Position numbers and translations under genes: made by a program. A DNA stretch of 64,000 bases from assembly GCF_003073045.1 (NCBI RefSeq), contig NC_037593.1:21636720-21700719 (forward strand), written 5' to 3'. The stretch's first letter is position 1; each line of letters opens with the position of its first letter. The DNA is from Pomacea canaliculata. Taxonomy: Eukaryota; Mollusca; Gastropoda; Architaenioglossa; Ampullariidae. This document shows, piece by piece, positions 32,502-45,682 of the stretch. A model generated the notes under the pieces. The model did no database searches and was not told the DNA's origin. It worked only from the letters and a program-made list of their open reading frames with translations.

Positions 32502-35500
32502 CTGCGTTCACATCACAAACACACGCGAAGTCTTCCGCTGTCGCACCGGTAAACAACAGCAAGGACACCTTTGGCTCGTGTAGCGAGGTCTGTTTCCGCT
32601 GTCGCTGTGTTTGTAAGGGAAGACGGAGGTGTCCTCTTGCTACTAGCGCCACTCCTTTGCACCTGTGAGTGACGTCACTGGTTTGCGCGCGCTCGCCAGG
32701 TAAGAAGTGGGGTTAGGGGTAGTGAGAACGGTGCAACTGTCTTTTGTCTTTTTTATTTAACGTTGGCTTGATGGATCGCCCACACCGCCAGCGGGACAAG
32801 ATGGTGGATAGAATATGACACTTGGCGCGAGACATGAAATCACCACAGCATGACGGAACCGGCACTTGAGTGTAGGTGCAGTAGGTCACTGCATGTCAGC
32901 GTGACGTGTAGTCGTGTAGATATAGCATATATATATACAGTTCTGACAGCAATTGCACTAAACGAACAAATTTGATTGGGAGATGGGGAAGGGAACAGCA
33001 GTCAACTCTCCATTCATCCAATAGGTTACACTAGGCGAGAGCGTCAAATCTAGTCACGTGACTTTTACAAGGCCTACTTTTAACCGATGCAAGAATATCC
33101 CTATCACACACTTTATGAAAGGCACACAACGCCGCACCCACTTTCATTTGTAGAATCTACACAGCTCCACTTTCAAATACCATTAGGAGGATCCATGTTG
33201 ATGCGGAGATAGAATATGCCTTTCAATATTTTACAATCAATTAAAAATTCCTTGTGGAAAATTTGGAAATGCTTTTTCTTTTGCAGCAGTTTTCAACCTG
33301 CTCTTCTTCACTAAACACAGGCTAGAAACTGTAAATACAGTTGGGTGTCCTTTCCTGGTTAGAAGGATGTAGTCTTTCTCATCCTAGTCATGGTCATGTA
33401 GAGTATGTCTTCTTGTTTCTCTTGTCGCGCTGGCTAACTAATGATTGCATGGCTGAAAGATGCTTATAGTTGTGTGTTTGTCTAATGCCATATCCCTGGT
33501 TTGTGTGTGTGTGTGGGGGGGTGGGGTGTTTGAACGTACTAAGTTTAAGTAAGGAAAGAAGAACTTCCCAGGCACTTCTCTGCACGATGTCAGTGCAAAC
33601 GGAGCGCTTGGTCAACGGTCGTCAAGTTATCAACTGTCTTCAACGTCCAGGGACTTTTGTTCGAGACTTTAGCCAGAAAGGCTTCATTGAGAGACTTGAG
33701 ACTCGGGAGACAGTCGGAACACCCGGGTTAGAGAATCTTGAGGCAAGGGGCTAGTCAGCGACAACAAAGTGTCAGGACTGCCAGCTGTCGTGGAAATTCC
33801 AAGGACTACACGACCAGAAACTGGGCTACCTGTGAGACCCTGTGAGACCCTGTGAGACCCTGTGAGGCCGGCAAGAAAAGTCGTCTTTAGCTGATGAAAA
33901 GATGAAGAACAGGTGGCTTACAACAGTTGCACACCCAGTACAAGCCAGGCTCAGTAGGCTTTTAAACTTCTATCTCATCCTCAAAATGCTTCACTACCTC
34001 ATCCGACAGACAGAAGGATGAATTGTTGAACGGCACCGATGAAAGAGCGGGAGAAAGAGATAAAGGCGGGTTGTAAAGACTCAAAATCTTTATTGTTAAA
34101 CAATAATGAATGCGTATCAAAAGACGAAGAACGATCAAGTATATTTAGCACAATTTCACAAAAACACGCGCGGTGAATTGAGGCATTTATCTAAGATAAT
34201 GCGAGTAAATGAGTGGCACGGACAGCAGAAGCGAAAGGTTATAACAAAAGAAAACTTGTTCTAAAGGGAGACAGTCGCAAGGTTAAAAAAAACATTTTGT
34301 AATTCCTGATTATACCAGTTACTTCCCTTTCTCCGACCAACACTCGCGAGCCGTCCGTTGATCGATTACACCTCGACTCGTCTGCTTCATTTTCTAATAT
34401 TGTTTAATACAATGATATTCATAACTCTGCACTCTAAATGAATATGTCAAATTATTTTGATGTGATCCATATTTTTAAAACACGCAGTATATTAATTACT
34501 TTCTTCTCGAAGCCTCTAATTCCTTATATTCTGTAATATACAAGAAGCCTCTAATTCGTTATACATGTATTCTGTAATATACAAGCTACAGTATAATAAT
34601 ATAGCGCATTTGCAGCGAGCTCAATGCGATGTAGAAAAAAATATGCAAGAAAAAAATACCAAAGTATGAAAATGGGGATGATATCATACTATTGACGGAC
34701 CGAGACTGGCCGGCCAGCTGACCATTCTGTCTTGTGTTGCGAGATGCAGTTATAATTAGAAGACGCTTTTTTTAGAACGATGACTTCAGCGTGACCCTGT
34801 CCTGACCCTGAGCGTGCATAACGCGTGTCTGTAATTTACTTTGTGTATGAGTGTATGGAAAGCACACATTATCATCCCTGATTTCTTTACAACATACCCC
34901 ATGTCTACTAAGCGTTTGACAGTCTGTGGTTCAATTTATTTTCCGTTTTGTAAATAAATTTCCTCTGGAAGTAGGATGCCAATAATTACATAAAATTAAT
35001 CTCGATCTGTGGTTTCTTTCACTGAAACCTATTTGGAAGTACTGGCTGTTAGTCTGACCTTCCGGCATCATGCCACATTTTGCATGCACTTTGAAATGTT
35101 GTTGCTTGCTCAAGTTTTGACACAAAATAAGGTATAAGGTTAATAAATTTACAATAGAATTTGAAGAGCACGCTCCTGGTTCATTGTGATCAGAGTATTG
35201 TACACAAGAATGCTTCAAAGATTGAGGTAGATAGGTCAACACTGACACACAGAAATTATAGAGTTCTTAGCATGAAACAGGCTGCTTATAGTTGAACGAG
35301 CAACTATGTTCTTTAAATTCCTCTTGTATCAGCATTGTTGCTTTTGGGAAAACTCTTCCGTCCACACAATCTCACCATCACAGTCTGTACCGTATGCTGC
35401 AGAGCAAATGTCTTTTGAAGGAAATGTAAGCCAGGCACCTGGGCTCCAGATGCCTTTGTGTCCCACCATTTCATTGCTGATTCATATCTGTGCAGGAAAT

Positions 35501-38355
35501 TTCTGTGCGTGAAGTCTTGCAGGCATATTGCACATAGAAGTAGATACATATTCAAAGATGCCTTGAAATAGATGTTATCTCATACTTTCATGATATTCTA
35601 TTTTTTTATTTTCTGTTCTCATGGATGACATAATGTTCTATTAATGTACACGTGTGTGTGTGTGTGTTCCTATTCGTTTGTGGTATTTGATGTGTGCATA
35701 CATTTGTGCCAGATACACTGTCGTTTAAAAAAAAATACTTGCTTTCCATAAGGTTGCAATAGCGTGGCTGCAACTTTTGCTTTTTCCCGCAAAGCTTGTG
35801 CAGCCTGTTTCCATAGTGCCATTTGTACTAACACCCAAAAACGATATTTGGAGTCGTTGATAGCCAGCTTTGGCGTACTTCTGACAATAGAACTAATTTA
35901 TCCATCGGACAATATATGTATATCTAAAAACTCTTCCCACATTGTTTCAACAACAAAAAAATTAACTCTCTAAATTTATGTATATTTCGTCTCTTGGCCA
36001 TCGACGCCTATCAAAAGGACGCAATAACATCGTTTTAGGAAAAAAAAATTCGCGGCCGAGTCAGATCAACTGACTTTGCGGGCGGTACTTTTCCCACCTC
36101 TGCTTTTCAAGGTCTATAGTGCGATTCCTTTTTTTTTTTTTTTTTTTTTTTTAACTGTTATTTTTATTTTATCGACGAGAGATTGTTCTATAAATAAACC
36201 TACAATTAAACATCCATCCCCAGGCACAGACAGAGAACAACAACACGCATTTTTTCAATGTAATGACTAATTTTACAAAGATGGAAAGAAAGAGCAGATG
36301 TGTGTTATGTAGTCGAGACGACATTTCGGAGGATAATCAATACAGCCCGCCTCCAGCTGCGATTACGCCCCTTTCCCTGCAGCCGACGTTCTAGAATATT
36401 CCACAGGAGCAAAGCTGCTTTCTTACTGGGCGAGTGCTACAAAGTAGTGGTCACAGCAAAGTCTGCATGTGCACAGCGAAACACACCGACACTGTCTCCT
36501 ACACCATCCAGCGACTACTGTCACTACATCATCACCAGTGGAAATCGTGCAGCGACTGTGTACACTGTTGCAGGTGAGTGGCTTGCTCGTTGCATCAGCT
36601 GCATATTTATACTTATTTACTTTTTGTGTCATTACTTTTATATGCATCAATGCATGGGAATTTTCCTTTGGCATTGACACTCATTGCTGTCATATGTACA
36701 ATGCAGAAAAGAACACTTAAAATCTGTCATTGAAACTAAAAGCAATGCAGAAAAGGAACACTTAAAATCGTTGAAACTAAAAGCAGGTGCCTCTACTTTA
36801 AATGGGATCTGAGTGGTGACATCAGCAAACATTGAGTTATCCTCCATCTCTTTTTGCTGCGTTAAAGAACTGCTGCTTGTGTTTTTTCAATATCAAGCAG
36901 AAAAACAAAATGCTTTAGGAATGAATGATTCAGTGGGGAAATCATTTAGTAGGCTCAAATCTTGTTATTTCTCCTCGGAAGTCGCGATGCACAGCAGCCA
37001 CACCCACCTGCGTGTAGAGATGCTGACCACAAGGCGATTTGATGTGGATGGGGAAGATGGTTGGCATTGTCTGTATCTTAGCCTATGGTGAACGAAAATA
37101 CACAAGCATCTTCTGTGTCTTGTTATCTGCGCTATGGTTATTAATGATACAATCGGTGTGCATGCAGTGTGATCTTTGAGTCAAACACTAATAAAAGCCC
37201 GAGTGTCTGTGCTCCTTAAAGTCAATCAGGATGACAGGTAAGGTCATGGTGCGTTTGTGTGAAAATTACTCCTATCTATATCTGGAAATGTTGGTAAAGC
37301 GACAATGTAAACTACACCCTCAGCCAACCCTAATTCCAAAATGAGATACGAACTCACACAATGCAATGACAGGGAGATAGAATTTAAGCTATGTTGCTAG
37401 TATAATACTTACATTGTACATATCATTCCTCATTGGCAGTAATTAAATACTCCCATCCCTTCTGTGGCCTTAATTTTTAGAGAACAGTTATATATAGGTG
37501 GTAATCCCACCCTGATATGGGGGCGTGAAGTACTCAGCTCGCCTAACGCAGTTCTCAGTATATGTTTGCACGATCGTGTGTAGATTTTCAGCATGCAAAA
37601 GGCCAGAAATTTTCTGTTGACCTACTGTCTTGAGTGTGTAAGAGAGCTAGCAAGCAAGACGACACCGACTGCACCTGCCACACGTGTTAAAGATATTTCA
37701 GGAATGTTGAATACACCATTGTCATGCATCACACAATAGTGAAATATTCACGCGTGACGGCAGCAAGCAAATCACATCCTTCACAAGTGCTCAAAATACA
37801 TCTTTACCAAAAACACTTTAATTACTTCATATCAAATAATATGAAAACTTTTCTGCAAAATATAACAGATAAAACACACATGGTGCGTGAGTCAGGATGC
37901 TGGATGGAAGTTAACAGCCTAACCATCGACTTCCAAGTACAAGTATTAAATAGAAATGACCGAAATACCAGCAAAAGTACTGCACAGCAAACATAAATAT
38001 AAATAGTCTATAAAGTGGGACAGGTCAGTGGCGCGGTACATATCCTCAAGACGTCTTACGGGCTCGTCGTGGCGTCAACACAGCCGGTACACACCGGTAA
38101 ACAGAGTGACTCACCCTCATCACCGCCTTCCTCACTGATGTATTTAGACCCTCCGACACAGCAGCTCCGTCTGATTGGTCAGAACCCGGGATGGCGTCAA
38201 GCGGGGGCAATTCCACTGCGTGTGACCTCTCACCGTGGATGCGCCGAGTGCGCGGACTTTAACCTCTCCCTCCTATGACATCATGTAATTATTAGGGTTA
38301 GGTGAGGCTCCAATCTGTTGACAGCAAGCTGTGGGGAGTGAGTCAAAAGTAGGAC
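32502..38355. other. Long intergenic region without a supported gene
   Basis: Contains an 11-bp repeat CTGTGAGACCC (four copies, 33831-33866), a (GT)n run at 35652, a T run at 36128-36152 and AT-rich sequence at 34.3-34.7 kb. A short reading frame at 36282 (MERKSRCVLCSRDD) and an exon-like stretch ending GCAG/GTGAGT near 36572 are not convincing. Confidence 0.5.
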
Positions 38356-38525
38356 TATAAAGAAGGGGGGCTCCTACAGCTGTTAACTTCAGCTTCGAGA
38401 GCATCCTCACAGCATTCCTGCTTGATTTGTTGAAAGCTGTCAGTCACCTCGTCTAGTCAAAAACCCGTGAGACAATCTGGCTGTGTCGTTCCAAACAGCA
38501 CCTGCAGAAAACTGCAAAATTTCGA
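38356..38525 (+). promoter_or_regulatory. Candidate TATA promoter and non-coding first exon
   Basis: TATAAAG at 38356-38362 is followed about 30 nt later by CAGCTGTTAACTTCAG, and a strong donor TTCGA/GTAAGT lies at 38526. This could be an alternative 5' exon for the acetyltransferase gene downstream; that link is inference. Confidence 0.35.
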
Positions 38526-39915
38526 GTAAGTCAAAAGCACACCTGAAGTTACTTACACCTCATTGTGTACATTGTATCTAGTTAGCTACACGTTATTCTG
38601 CACCTAGACATCTGTAGCTACAGTCTAGCAGCTATGATTCACTAAAACACTTAGCTACAGCTTTATTCTGTAGTCAGTTTACAAGTGCAACCAGCGACTT
38701 GTTGGGGAACAGGGAGAGACAACGCCTTTATAAATTGGTTTTCAGTTTTGTTGTTATTATTATTATTTTGACGTTTGTATTTTCTTACTTGTCATTATGC
38801 TTTTTTTCTGGTTACCTGCGTTGTTTCAGTCAAGACTTAACTGAGTTATTTGTCGCACCATCTCATACAGGACAAAAGCTAATAAAGAATGTTTGCAAGG
38901 TTATGTCACCTTGGATACTCAGCCGTACAGAAGTATTTCAGATAAGCAGCTCTCAACCCTTGCCTCCCACCCTCTGACCCCCGCTATCAGACACTCGTTG
39001 TTTGTAAACATGGTAGACAAGGATGGCTGACAGTCTCATTGTGTGAGGGCACAGTATGCAGGCTCATGTAGCATACGTGCATAATCTGCCATTGAAGTAT
39101 GGCTTGCCGGTGGCATTTGTGGCTGGACGACATTTGAGGCTTGTCCTGAACAGAAGGTGCAACGATAATTTACTTTCACAAATCTTTACATTTTCTTTCG
39201 AAACTGGACTAGTAGATTTCGTCAGCCTTCACGGATTGTTTTAACCTTTGACATGAGCGCAGACTGATGTCTTGCGTCGGTCACACCTTCGACTTTCACA
39301 AGTACTTTAATTGCTGAGTATATATATATTTCAATAATACACACTTAACGTCAATGTATGCATACTTAAGGCAATAAATCCCTAGTTTAATAAATCATCA
39401 ATCATACTGAAGAAAATACAATTTAAAGCGTTCAGCAATCTGCTATGTGAGCAGTATCACAATCTTCTATCTTTGGTTATTTTTTCACACCTTTATCTCG
39501 ATCATCAGTGTTGTAAAGACGAATGGGCAGAGCTAATGATGTCACTTCCCGCACTCCGGATGAAGGCTATATTAACTAAAAGTGATGAAGCATAGCAGTT
39601 TCCCCTGTGTGCAAGACCTGTGGGTCAAGCAAGACAAGCTATTCCACTTGAACTCTGCTTTTCTGTACAGTCTCAATGCCCCGCATCCTGTCTCGTCTTC
39701 GCGTATCGTGGCGTATTGTGATGTATAGTTGTGATCCCAGCCGCTATCGGTACATCACGAAGTGTATGTAGTGCGCGTTGCTTGAAAGTCGTCTTGCTCT
39801 GACCGGGATTTTCCACAATGCCTGCCGCTACCCACCCACCTACCCCACACCCCTCAAGGTCCCCCCCAAAGTCGGTCTGTCATCTGCCAGCCACAGCGCT
39901 CCGCCTCCACCGCGG

Positions 39916-39923
39916 TATAAAAA
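39916..39923 (+). promoter_or_regulatory. TATA box of the acetyltransferase gene
   Basis: TATAAAAA lies in a GC-rich context (CCGCGG upstream). A TCTCACATC initiator-like sequence follows about 30 nt downstream (near 39946), and the first coding exon starts at 40022. Confidence 0.6.
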
Positions 39924-40021
39924 CTTCCCTCGCGAGCTCGCGCATCTCACATCGACTCGACTGCTACAGCTGCTGACCTCAGTGCTCAAAGAACTCTGGT
40001 ATAAACAGCTTACAGCATTTG

Positions 40022-41030
40022 ATGCACGACTGGCAAGGCTGGCATTATCACACAGCACAAACATTTGCAGGTACATTGACGGGTAGATGAAGTGACAGAT
40101 GTCTGGTGAGAGGTCGAGTAGGAGCTGCGTGTGATCATTACTCTTGACCCCGCGCTGTGGCGATTTGTAAGTGACCCTCCATCGCCACCCTCAACCCGTT
40201 GTTTCTGACAGATTAGCAACTGATCCCGCGGCTGTAAAGCTTAAGTTGATGTTAAGCACCGAATTAAGGATTTCTTAAAGGTATTGGCTCACTACACAGC
40301 TAGCAGCTGCACGGAATTTACTGACTTTATCTCGATCATTAAATGTTTCTTATGTTGAAATGTTTGCATGATACAGATTTGAAATAATTATTTTACAACT
40401 TGTGTGATTTCAGATCCGTTCAGCACAGAAGTTAAACACTTCCCGCCTCACGAAATGCTACCCACAGTGCAACAGCCCACAACCAAGCTCTCGCTGGTGC
40501 CCTTTGTGACGTCACTCCATGACGGCACGCGCGTCATCATCGACACAATGACAGACGCTCAGCTGACACAAACGTACGGCCTCATCCACGACGCCGCGCA
40601 GCATGGTCAAGGTTTTGGGGTGGACGAGTACAGCGATGAGAGCGAGTTCCGCGCCGACGTCGCCAGCGGGTTCCACTTCGCCATCATGGACAAGGACGGC
40701 GGCGATCTGCTGGCCGCCTTCATCCTGGCCCTCAGTCGCTATTCGCGCGGCTGCCGGGTGGCTGACCCCTTCATCATCGTGCGACCTGACCAGCGCGGCC
40801 GGCGCCTGGGGGAGTTGTGCTTGTGCATGTGCGAGGTCTTCGCCCGCCACCTCGGCTTCATGGGCATGTACGTCGACACCTTCGCCAACAACACGCCCAT
40901 GATCAAAGTCATCGAGCGCATCGGGGGTTATCGCCTGGTGGGGGCGCTGCCTGCGGGGGGCTACATGACTGATGGTAGCATGGTGGGCAGCCTGGTCTAC
41001 TACAAGGACCTCAGACCTGGCAACGAATGA
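40022..41030 (+). CDS. GNAT-family N-acetyltransferase (two exons)
   Basis: Exon 1 coding part is 40022-40070 (MHDWQGWHYHTAQTFA, donor GCAG/GTACAT) and exon 2 is 40414-41028 plus stop; acceptor TGATTTCAG, phase 1, 221 residues. The acetyl-CoA loop is in RPDQRGRRLGELCLCMCEVF (consensus R/QxxGxG/A), preceded by the strand DPFIIVRP and followed by GMYVDTFANNTPMIKVIERI, the usual 'N..A..LYEK.GF' position. The C terminus VGALPAGGYMTDG...LVYYKDL matches fungal Mpr1-type (azetidine-carboxylate) acetyltransferases, where VGRIPGAG...ALQFYYDL is seen. The substrate in animals is unknown to me. Exon 2 is GC-rich compared with its surroundings. AATAAA at 41461 is a plausible polyA signal. Confidence 0.85.
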
Positions 41031-41460
41031 CAGGTCCACGACCTCCCTCTACCCAACGTTTCACTGACCCAAGCTCATGGCTTAACGTCGTTGTGCGCAA
41101 GTGGCGCCATCGACTTCCGCCCTGACGAGCGAGAGATGCTGCTCCGCACGTTGGAGCAAGTGATTTTCGTCTTGGGTGGCGTCCCTTGGTGCCCAGAGGA
41201 CATCCAACTTCCGCGACCGGAACCGACGTCAGAGAAAGAGGAATGTCGCGATTTTTTGACAGTTGCTAGTGACAGTGGTGAGTGCGTCACCCAAGGCCAT
41301 CAAACGGGGAAATAATCTACAACTTACGTGACTGCACAAATGGCGGTTCTCGTCACAGTGAACAGGAGACGCAGCTCTGTAAAGATGTACAGAAAAGAAC
41401 AGAAATTTGCAGTGACTTTATTTTATAACTTCCATCTTTGGGAAACATTAGTCTGCACAA

Positions 41461-41466
41461 AATAAA
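41461..41466 (+). terminator. Candidate polyA signal of the acetyltransferase gene
   Basis: AATAAA about 430 nt after the stop codon. Confidence 0.4.
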
Positions 41467-44400
41467 ATGGTTTTTGATTTTATGAATGACTCACACAGAA
41501 CAGCAAGTGATCTGTTCCTGTAGCTTCCCATGACCTCCACAACCCGTGACATCATTCACTTTAATTGTAGTTAATGAGCCTGTGACATGAGTAATACCTG
41601 AACATCCTGTACACCTGTGATACAGGTGACACGTGCAGTACCCGTCAACCTGTAACGCAGGTGACAGTCGGAAAACTCGGTGAGCCCTTAGTCTGTGTTG
41701 GAAACATATTGAAAACCGTGTCTTCTAGCAGACCACACACACACACTGCAAGGGTTGTATAATAAACTGATTATGATGATTGCCATCACAATGTTTGCTT
41801 AATGCTCATTTTTTTTTTAATCCTTATATTATCTTTCTCTCTTAGTTTCACCCTCTCCTTTTTTTTCCACACCACACACACTTCCAAAGACTACTCTCTA
41901 GTTTCACTGGCCCTCGGGTTGTGTTGTTCTTCACAATTAGTCAGGCTGTGTGTGTCACATCTAATCACAGACTGTCAGTCTGCATGGTGTCAGTTCCAGG
42001 ACGGTGATAAGTGTTTGCTTTCACTCAGTCACATGCAGTACACACTGCACAATACTAGCTGATGGATGAGTGATGTATGTTGACAGTTTGTAGATGTAAG
42101 TGGTAAAGTGATCTAACCATGGCTTTATGTTTAAAGATCTCATTGACGACTGTCACAAAGGTTTGTTTGTCTGCTATGAGTTTTTATAAACGATGCCTGC
42201 AGCTTATGGCCGCTCACACAGTTTTGTTTACAAGAAGCAAGCTGTGAGTTGTTGACAGTCTGTTGACAAGTATTTTCAGAAAGTGAGATGTTCTTTGGTT
42301 CTAGCAGGAGACAGCTCCACGCTTGCTTAACAGGTTTATTCTACCAATGTCATCAATGAAGGAGACGAGAATGTCTCATCTGATGAAAAGAGAGACTAGA
42401 TTATTATGTCAAGATGAAGAATATCCATTGTTCTTGCACAAAGCTATCAATAAAATTATGTACACTTAAAAAAAAACTATTCTTAATAATTTTGAAAGAA
42501 AGAAAAAAGTGAGAGAAACTGCTTGGTTGACAGACACCACAAACACCCTGTTCGACACAACGACGTCTTCAACTGATTATAGTAACAGCACTTTAATATC
42601 GGCCTCATTATTAATGTCATCATAGGGTACATGTGTGATAATATGGATGCAGCGTGAGCTCAGTTATACTTGAGTATTTGTAACACGAAACATGAGCTCA
42701 GATATACATCACAGACTCACATTACAATGTTGTTACGAGCAAGCATCATATCAGGCTGCCCTTGCTGTACTACACTCGCTCACTCTCACGGTTCACTTCC
42801 TCGCGCGATGCGCGTGGCTCCCTCGTTCGCGCGCTGACCTCGTGGCCTACTTCACGCACGTAAACAAGCGGCGTGACCTCACCTGGCCTTGAGCCTCGAA
42901 CGACCCTTGTTTGTCTGCAGCTGCCGTGCTAGCACCTTCATCAGTCGGTCAGTCACCTGTACACGCGGGGGGTCACTTTCAATGCCAGGTTCTGTCAACA
43001 CAGTCGATCGCCGGTGTGAACTTGACCGTGACGGCGGCTCACCTGTGGACTGCGAGTAACGGAAGGTGACTGAAGGATGAGTAAGAGAAGGGACGGAAGG
43101 AGCCTCGACATGACTTTGTTGCCACTTTTCTTTCTTCGTCTCGTTTGAAATATACCACGTAAAGCTTACTATACAGAGCTGCTTCGTGGTGTAGGACACC
43201 CCAGTTCTTTCCGTTTCATGAATTTCAGGATTGAAGTCGACAACAATGGAGCAGAAGACAAAAGCTTTGTGTCCTGGAAGGGACTTCGCATATTTATCAC
43301 ACAATCCCAGCTCTTCCTGCTGTCTGCTTCGTGCGTGGTTCTACTTCTTGAAAGTCGGTGAAATCCTTCACCATGAAAATACCGGAGATTTTTTTTTCAG
43401 GAGGAGTAGGGTGGAAGGGGAGCACGTTTGGCGATGTAAGAAGGAAAATTGCGAATAAGTCTTATGCCAGCATTTGACGGTTACGTGAAAGATGTAAGAT
43501 CTGAAGTGAAACAAGAAAACAAAATATCACACCAAGCCTTGACAGGGACAGACAGCCAGAGAAGTTGCCACAATAAAACAAAAATACAATATAATGGGAA
43601 CGTTGCTTGCGTACCGTGTTCCATAGCAACCAACGTGTCACGCCTGTTAGTGGAGCAAAGGAAGGAAACAGCCGCTTGACGTAGGAAGACCGGAAGTCTG
43701 AGTTGTATCAGTATACAGCGTAAATTGAAGTCAGGAAATATCATCTCACTTACAGACACAAACATGGACACAAACATCGAGTATTATCTCTCCTACAGCC
43801 AATATCGACAGAACAGATGGCGACCATTGCTGATATTGCCTTTTTTTATGTGTGTGTATGTGTGTGTCACTGTCGGAAGCCAGACTTCAAAATGCATTTT
43901 TGAAAGGTTCATATTGAAAATGTTCACCCCAGGATGGCTTTTATTCTGTCATTTACTTGTATCTTGGACGTCCATTCTGCCCTGAATCTGCTAATTGATG
44001 TTTTGACATCTACCATTATGTCAGTTGTGGCATACTGTGTCCTGTTACTTGCAATTAATTGTGAAGTATTGAGTCCATGCAACCCTCCTGCGCAGGGCTG
44101 GCTCCTCATTTCGCTGCCATAGTAACAGAAGCGTTACATCCACCGGGTGGGCCTGTCTTTTACTGAAGGAATTGATGCTGGAGAGTGGAGGACCACCATG
44201 CCGGAGGGGAAGGGGATATCACTGAGTGCAGTACATCACAGAAGAAACGAGATGGTGAATGATGGTAGGTTAGTCAGCATGGTCTGACCATCAAATGGGT
44301 TGCTCAATATGGTTCGAAGTAACCACCTGAGCACGTTTGTGACCAAACAGTTTTGACTGGGATTGGCCAGACTGTGGTGGTCAGTCAGAACAACAAAGGG

Positions 44401-45682
44401 CACGTGATTAGCACTGACTGTCTAGCAGGTAACTGAGTATGTAACACTAAAGGAAAACATGCATTCAGCCTGCTTTTCTTTCAAGGGAGCGGATATGCAG
44501 GGACAACAGCCACGAGAACTGAGCTGAAGAGGATGTCGCTTCCGGTATTAAAGGAAGCTATTAAAGTGTAAAGTAGGTTAAAGGCAGAGTTCGGACCTTT
44601 GTGTTTTGTTAGCAACTTACAGCAGAATGAATAAAGTATCGTTGTAAAGAAGAGTTGTAATGCTGTGTTATAGATTATGATCATTTGCTATTCATCTACC
44701 TTCTCTCTCTCCTTGTGCTTTCTAGAATCTTATCTATGGGCTCGTTGTCCTTCTATGCACGGGTTCTCTAGTAAACAGGGTAGGGGAGCACCCGCTTTTG
44801 TCTGGTGGAGAGGTGCCCAGCATAATGGATGTCGGGAAAACTAGTCCTGGGTCGTCCAGTTATATTTGCTTGTAATCACCAACGCCCCAACCCTGACAAA
44901 TGTCGTTTAGTCGCGGTTATCTTGCAGTCAACATGCAGGAGGACACACGTGTCCTTGCACTACATTAACAGTGTAATACTTACAGTGTAAATAATTACAC
45001 AGCCCACACCACCATTTCTCTCTGTCGCATTCTCTGGCTGGTATGTGTGTGTGAGAGAAAGGAGTGTCATGACCATAAATGTGCATGTAATTAATAGTAT
45101 GTTTGTGCGAGGGAGAGAAAGACAGCATGTGTTTTACAAATTATACGAACACAAATATGCACACTCGTTCTGAACAGACATAAAAGGGTTAAGTAGTAAA
45201 ACAACAAAGGTTCAGACATACAAGAGTTAACCACTGTTTACGCGGCGCTTAGCAAAAAAAAAAAAAAGAAGAAGAAGCAGCGGACCCAGATGAGTAGAGG
45301 GTAACTCCATCCGCTAATCTTTATCAAGGAAATCTTTTCTCATGCTTCTCGTTTTGGCAGAGGTGTGGCTGGATACTGTTTTCAACCTCTGCATTGTATT
45401 TGCCAGATTTTTATCAGAAGATGGCGCTGTTGTACTTTAAGAGGTCAAGTCCTTTCCTGCCCCTCTAGATACTTAAAACTTCAGTATTGTAAACCTATCT
45501 TGACAAACACAACATTATTTGCATTGGTCGTTTAACGGATATGTACCTACATATTTACCCCGACATATCAGCAGGGGATGTCAAAGAAAAAGAATTGCAG
45601 AGGCACACGAGTTTCGTGCAAGTGCTGCTGTGGTGGAAGGTGGAGGTCGTTTGTATTTCGGTCATAAACAAGTCTGAAACAG
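41467..45682. other. Intergenic region, no supported gene
   Basis: Contains simple repeats and two X-box-like motifs (43620-43633, 44113-44126). A minus-strand open stretch at 42879-43304 has no recognisable domain. Confidence 0.45.

Noticed and set aside
36282-36720. Short frame with CVLCS motif and a downstream donor
   Set aside because: A zinc-finger start was considered, but no partner cysteines or histidines and no continuing exon were found.
42879-43304. 141-codon minus-strand frame
   Set aside because: No recognisable motif and unusual composition; one donor-like site inside. Not enough to call a gene.
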